A stretch of 7,987 nt of DNA from an uncultured Pseudomonadota bacterium. GTDB taxonomy: Bacteria; Myxococcota; UBA796. The number at the start of each line of letters is the position of its first letter. Positions within the stretch are counted from its first letter, which is position 1. The notes below the pieces were generated by a model. It searched no databases and was not told the origin of the DNA. It saw only the letters and a list, made by a program, of their open reading frames with translations. Positions 6,154 to 7,987 of this stretch are shown here, in pieces. The position numbers were made by a program, and so were the translations under genes. The DNA is taken from NCBI GenBank assembly GCA_913040875.1, contig CAJWHX010000140.1, positions 1-7,987 on the forward strand, in the 5' to 3' direction.

Positions 6154-7311
6154 ATGACAAGAGATCAAAGTCCGCTCATTGACATTCCAACGTTCATTTC
6201 CAGGCCCATTTTAAATATGGTTTCTGAAATGTCAGGTGGGGGTCACAGCTTTTTAAAACAACTCTGTACAGCCATTCAAGATCTCGACCTTTCATCTGAT
6301 GAGCAGAACCACTTTGCTTCTCTATTGACCCTAATCGACAGTTTGATCTCTGCCAGTCCAGATAATCTTCAAAAGATTTGGCTCGGACAGCTACACAGCT
6401 TTGACAACCGTACGTTGTTTCAAGGCGTGGCAGAAATCATATCCGTTGGACGTCTGGTCAAAGATGGATGGAGTATCCAAGAGTGTAATGAGCATGGCAT
6501 TCGATTGAATCATCCAGTCTCTGGACAAGTTGATTTGTTGGTGTTGTCCCTCATATTGGATCGCGATCTAGAGGAAGAGCGACGTCTGCAACACAGGCTC
6601 GTTGATCAACTCAATGCACTTCAAAGTCCCTATCGTCTCGGCTTGACCATCCGAACCCCATTGTCACCTCATATTGATATACCAAAGATAGTGTCCATGA
6701 CAAAGAAGTGGTTGTCAAAAGCCCACTCTAAAATCGATCAAAAGCAACGGCGTGTCGGATATATGAAGGATGCCCTCTGCCACATAGACTTCCGCGTCAT
6801 CGGTCCAAAAGAACACCCTAGCGAATCAACCGTATATTTGGTCACACCGCCTGTTCTAGGTCAAAGACTTCAGCGAAACATCTCTCAGATGATGTCTCAA
6901 TCAATAGAAACGCTCAGACGACACCGTACTCAGGGCAAAGATGTACCAGTCCTACTCTCTATTGTATCAAATCAATCGATGCATATTTCTGAAAGGGCTT
7001 GGACAGATCTGTTGTATGGTCTCAGTCACGAACAGTCACAAGGGAACACCGTACTGGACACCCGTCATTTTGGCGGCTGGTTTCAGGACCCGTTTCGAAC
7101 ATTTGTTGGCGGTGTTCTGTGTGCAGAGCACACGCTAAATCCAAGACGTGAAGAAGATTGCTTTAACTACATTGCGTTTGCAAATCCTTGGTGTGAGTTT
7201 CCCACCATACAATCCGCACTTCCACTTCCGACATACCGATACTCTCGTATAGAGCCGACAGAATATGCGTCCCCATTTTCAAAAGCAAGTTGGGTTCTGA
7301 AGAAGACATAA
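6154..7311 (+). CDS. Uncharacterised protein, possible degenerate PD-(D/E)XK-like fold
   Basis: I do not recognise a named family. The 385-residue product from ATG 6154 is soluble, with no signal peptide or membrane helix. An in-frame ATG at 6076 would give 411 residues but lies inside the preceding gene, has no ribosome site and is upstream of the candidate promoter; I prefer 6154. After an all-helical start (1-85), residues 88-135 follow the order seen in many nuclease-like proteins: a helix with 'LFQGVAEIISVGRLVKDGWSI' (E94), then 'GIRLNHPVSGQVDLLVLS' (D127), a helix, and 'YRLGLTIRTPL'. Later 'KDVPVLLSIVSN' (262-273) followed by 'TDLLYGL' and a late 'VGGVL' with 'NYIAFANPWCEFP' also recur in such uncharacterised proteins. 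No E-x-K follows D127, so catalytic activity is doubtful. The fold assignment is pattern memory only. No terminator is visible after the TAA. Confidence 0.7.
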   Translation: MTRDQSPLIDIPTFISRPILNMVSEMSGGGHSFLKQLCTAIQDLDLSSDEQNHFASLLTLIDSLISASPDNLQKIWLGQLHSFDNRTLFQGVAEIISVGRLVKDGWSIQECNEHGIRLNHPVSGQVDLLVLSLILDRDLEEERRLQHRLVDQLNALQSPYRLGLTIRTPLSPHIDIPKIVSMTKKWLSKAHSKIDQKQRRVGYMKDALCHIDFRVIGPKEHPSESTVYLVTPPVLGQRLQRNISQMMSQSIETLRRHRTQGKDVPVLLSIVSNQSMHISERAWTDLLYGLSHEQSQGNTVLDTRHFGGWFQDPFRTFVGGVLCAEHTLNPRREEDCFNYIAFANPWCEFPTIQSALPLPTYRYSRIEPTEYASPFSKASWVLKKT

Positions 7312-7372
7312 GTTGCTGCGGGTCAGTGAGAGCGGTTGAGATATCCGCTAAAAAGAGATATACATTGGAATA

Positions 7373-7404
7373 TTGACACCGTGTTGGCTTCTAATTTGTA
7401 TGAT
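7373..7404 (+). promoter_or_regulatory. Weak promoter candidate upstream of the secreted protein gene
   Basis: TTGACA (7373-7378) and TATGAT (7399-7404) are good hexamers, but the 20-bp spacer is longer than the usual 16-18, so the pairing is uncertain. The gap 7312-7460 must hold a start signal if the downstream gene is transcribed separately, and this is the best match I see. Confidence 0.25.
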
Positions 7405-7434
7405 GGCCTAGATGTTCGTGGGCGAACGTCCATC
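7402..7434. other. Imperfect hairpin in the leader of the secreted protein gene
   Basis: GATGG (7402-7406) pairs with CCATC (7430-7434), and ATGTTCG (7412-7418) with CGAACGT (7423-7429) around a TGGG loop, allowing one G-U pair. Five bases on the left are bulged. There is no T-run after it, so it is not an intrinsic terminator of the upstream gene. It could be an operator or a leader structure. Confidence 0.35.
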
Positions 7435-7451
7435 TTCATTTGAATAATATT

Positions 7452-7455
7452 GGAG
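7452..7455 (+). promoter_or_regulatory. Ribosome binding site of the secreted protein gene
   Basis: GGAG lies 5 nt before the ATG at 7461, the clearest Shine-Dalgarno on the plus strand in this window. It fixes the start of the last gene, just ahead of a hydrophobic signal-like sequence. Confidence 0.7.
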
Positions 7456-7460
7456 TTCCT

Positions 7461-7987
7461 ATGTTACCCCTTCTCTTACTTTCCAGCGCACTCGCAGGCA
7501 CCTCGGCCACCAGCTCTAAAAAAGATGCTGGCACTGGGCTCGCCGTCGACGGACAACTTCAAACCTCATGGATGGAGGATGCTCCGGGACACGGTTCGGA
7601 TGAACGCTTTACATTGACACTCCACAAAACATTGGAAATCAAGTCCATATCAATATGGCCGGGCAATCTAAGCAATGGATCCCGCTCATTCAAACAGTAC
7701 GCGCGTCCCAAACTCATTCGCATCATGGTCAACGGTGAACAAGTCGGAGACCCAGTCAGACTGACAGACAACATGCGGCGGTTTGATATCGAACTCGAAG
7801 CCACTACTGGTAGAAAGATTGAAATCGTTGTCGACGAGGTCTTTGAGGGCGTTGTGTATTCCGACATGGCTATCGCAGAGATAGCCGTCAACTTTCCAGA
7901 CACCGGTCAGGGCAAACGGATGGAACAGTGGATAGCCTCCAAGGACGGTTCTCGTCGTACGGAAAAGTTCATTGAAGAACTGAACGT
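7461..7987 (+). CDS. Exported protein with NADase-type glycan-binding (discoidin-like) domain, 3' truncated by window
   Basis: The frame is open from ATG 7461 to the window edge (175 codons seen, no stop). It begins with a very short hydrophobic signal, MLPLLLLSSALAG, with no basic residue before the core; cleavage after ALA at residue 12 is likely. Residues 28-145 match the pattern of the NADase-type glycan-binding domain, a discoidin/F5-8-C-like beta sandwich: AVDGQLQTSWMEDAPGHG (28-45), 'SISIWPGNL' (62-70), ARPKLIRIMVNGE (81-93), 'VRLTDNMRRFDIEL' (99-112), and 'VFEGVVYSDMAIAEI' (127-141). After it the sequence turns hydrophilic (MEQWIASKDGSRRTEKFIEE) and probably leads into a separate C-terminal domain that is not visible. 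The domain is expected to bind a glycan or other surface ligand in the periplasm or outside the cell; ligand unknown. It is separated from the upstream gene by 149 bp and has its own ribosome site, so it is probably an independent unit. Confidence 0.82.
   Translation, partial: MLPLLLLSSALAGTSATSSKKDAGTGLAVDGQLQTSWMEDAPGHGSDERFTLTLHKTLEIKSISIWPGNLSNGSRSFKQYARPKLIRIMVNGEQVGDPVRLTDNMRRFDIELEATTGRKIEIVVDEVFEGVVYSDMAIAEIAVNFPDTGQGKRMEQWIASKDGSRRTEKFIEELN

Noticed and set aside
7331..7361. AGCGG/CCGCT stem and a GAGATAT direct repeat after the uncharacterised gene
   Set aside because: Five-bp stem with a 9-nt loop and no T-run is not a terminator, and the 7-bp repeat is within chance.
7559..7903. 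Open minus-strand frame of 114 codons
   Set aside because: The plus strand here encodes a clear glycan-binding domain with signal peptide and ribosome site; the minus frame is its shadow.
1..7987. tRNA, rRNA, CRISPR, insertion sequence or phage features
   Set aside because: No cloverleaf, repeat-spacer pattern, transposase or integrase signature was seen on either strand.

Overview
The window looks like ordinary, densely packed bacterial chromosome of moderate GC, roughly 45-50% by eye. Gene order and family content fit an uncultured bacterium of the old 'Deltaproteobacteria' grade (Myxococcota, Bradymonadota or similar). The hints are a secreted protein with a very short signal peptide and an NADase-type glycan-binding domain, a large flavin/iron-sulfur membrane oxidoreductase, and a DUF3426-like protein. 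This taxonomic reading is an inference from style, not from a marker gene.

Layout. (1) 3-686, + strand: the C-terminal 227 codons of a YtcJ-like metal-dependent amidohydrolase whose start lies outside the window. A perfect 26-bp palindrome sits inside this coding sequence at 304-329. (2) 693-1433, - strand: a single-pass membrane protein with a DUF3426-like domain, ending 6 bp from the amidohydrolase. (3) 1513-6091, + strand: a tight run scpA, scpB, an rluB/rsuA-type pseudouridine synthase, then a 745-residue membrane oxidoreductase. The first three are joined by ATGA stop/start overlaps. The fourth begins 3 bp after the third ends, in the same frame. (4) 6154-7311, + strand: an uncharacterised protein with a possible degenerate PD-(D/E)XK-like layout. 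A near-consensus sigma70 promoter overlaps its N-terminal region in a way that suggests leaderless transcription. (5) 7461 to the window end, + strand: the N-terminal part of a secreted or lipid-free exported protein with an NADase-type glycan-binding domain.

How the genes work together. ScpA and ScpB bind SMC for chromosome condensation, and the neighbouring RsuA/RluB-type enzyme is a common partner in scpAB operons (established gene-neighbourhood knowledge). The oxidoreductase appears to ride on the same transcript but has no obvious functional link to it. Its build is a nucleotide-binding flavoprotein half, about six membrane helices with two CX3C motifs of the NapH/NosR type, and a C-terminal two-cluster ferredoxin. 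This predicts electron transfer from NAD(P)H through iron-sulfur centres to a membrane or periplasmic acceptor. Its N-terminus carries what looks like the closing segment of a flavin domain, out of its usual place. I consider this the most interesting protein in the window.

No rRNA, tRNA, CRISPR array, insertion sequence or phage gene is visible, and no gene-free stretch exceeds 300 bases.
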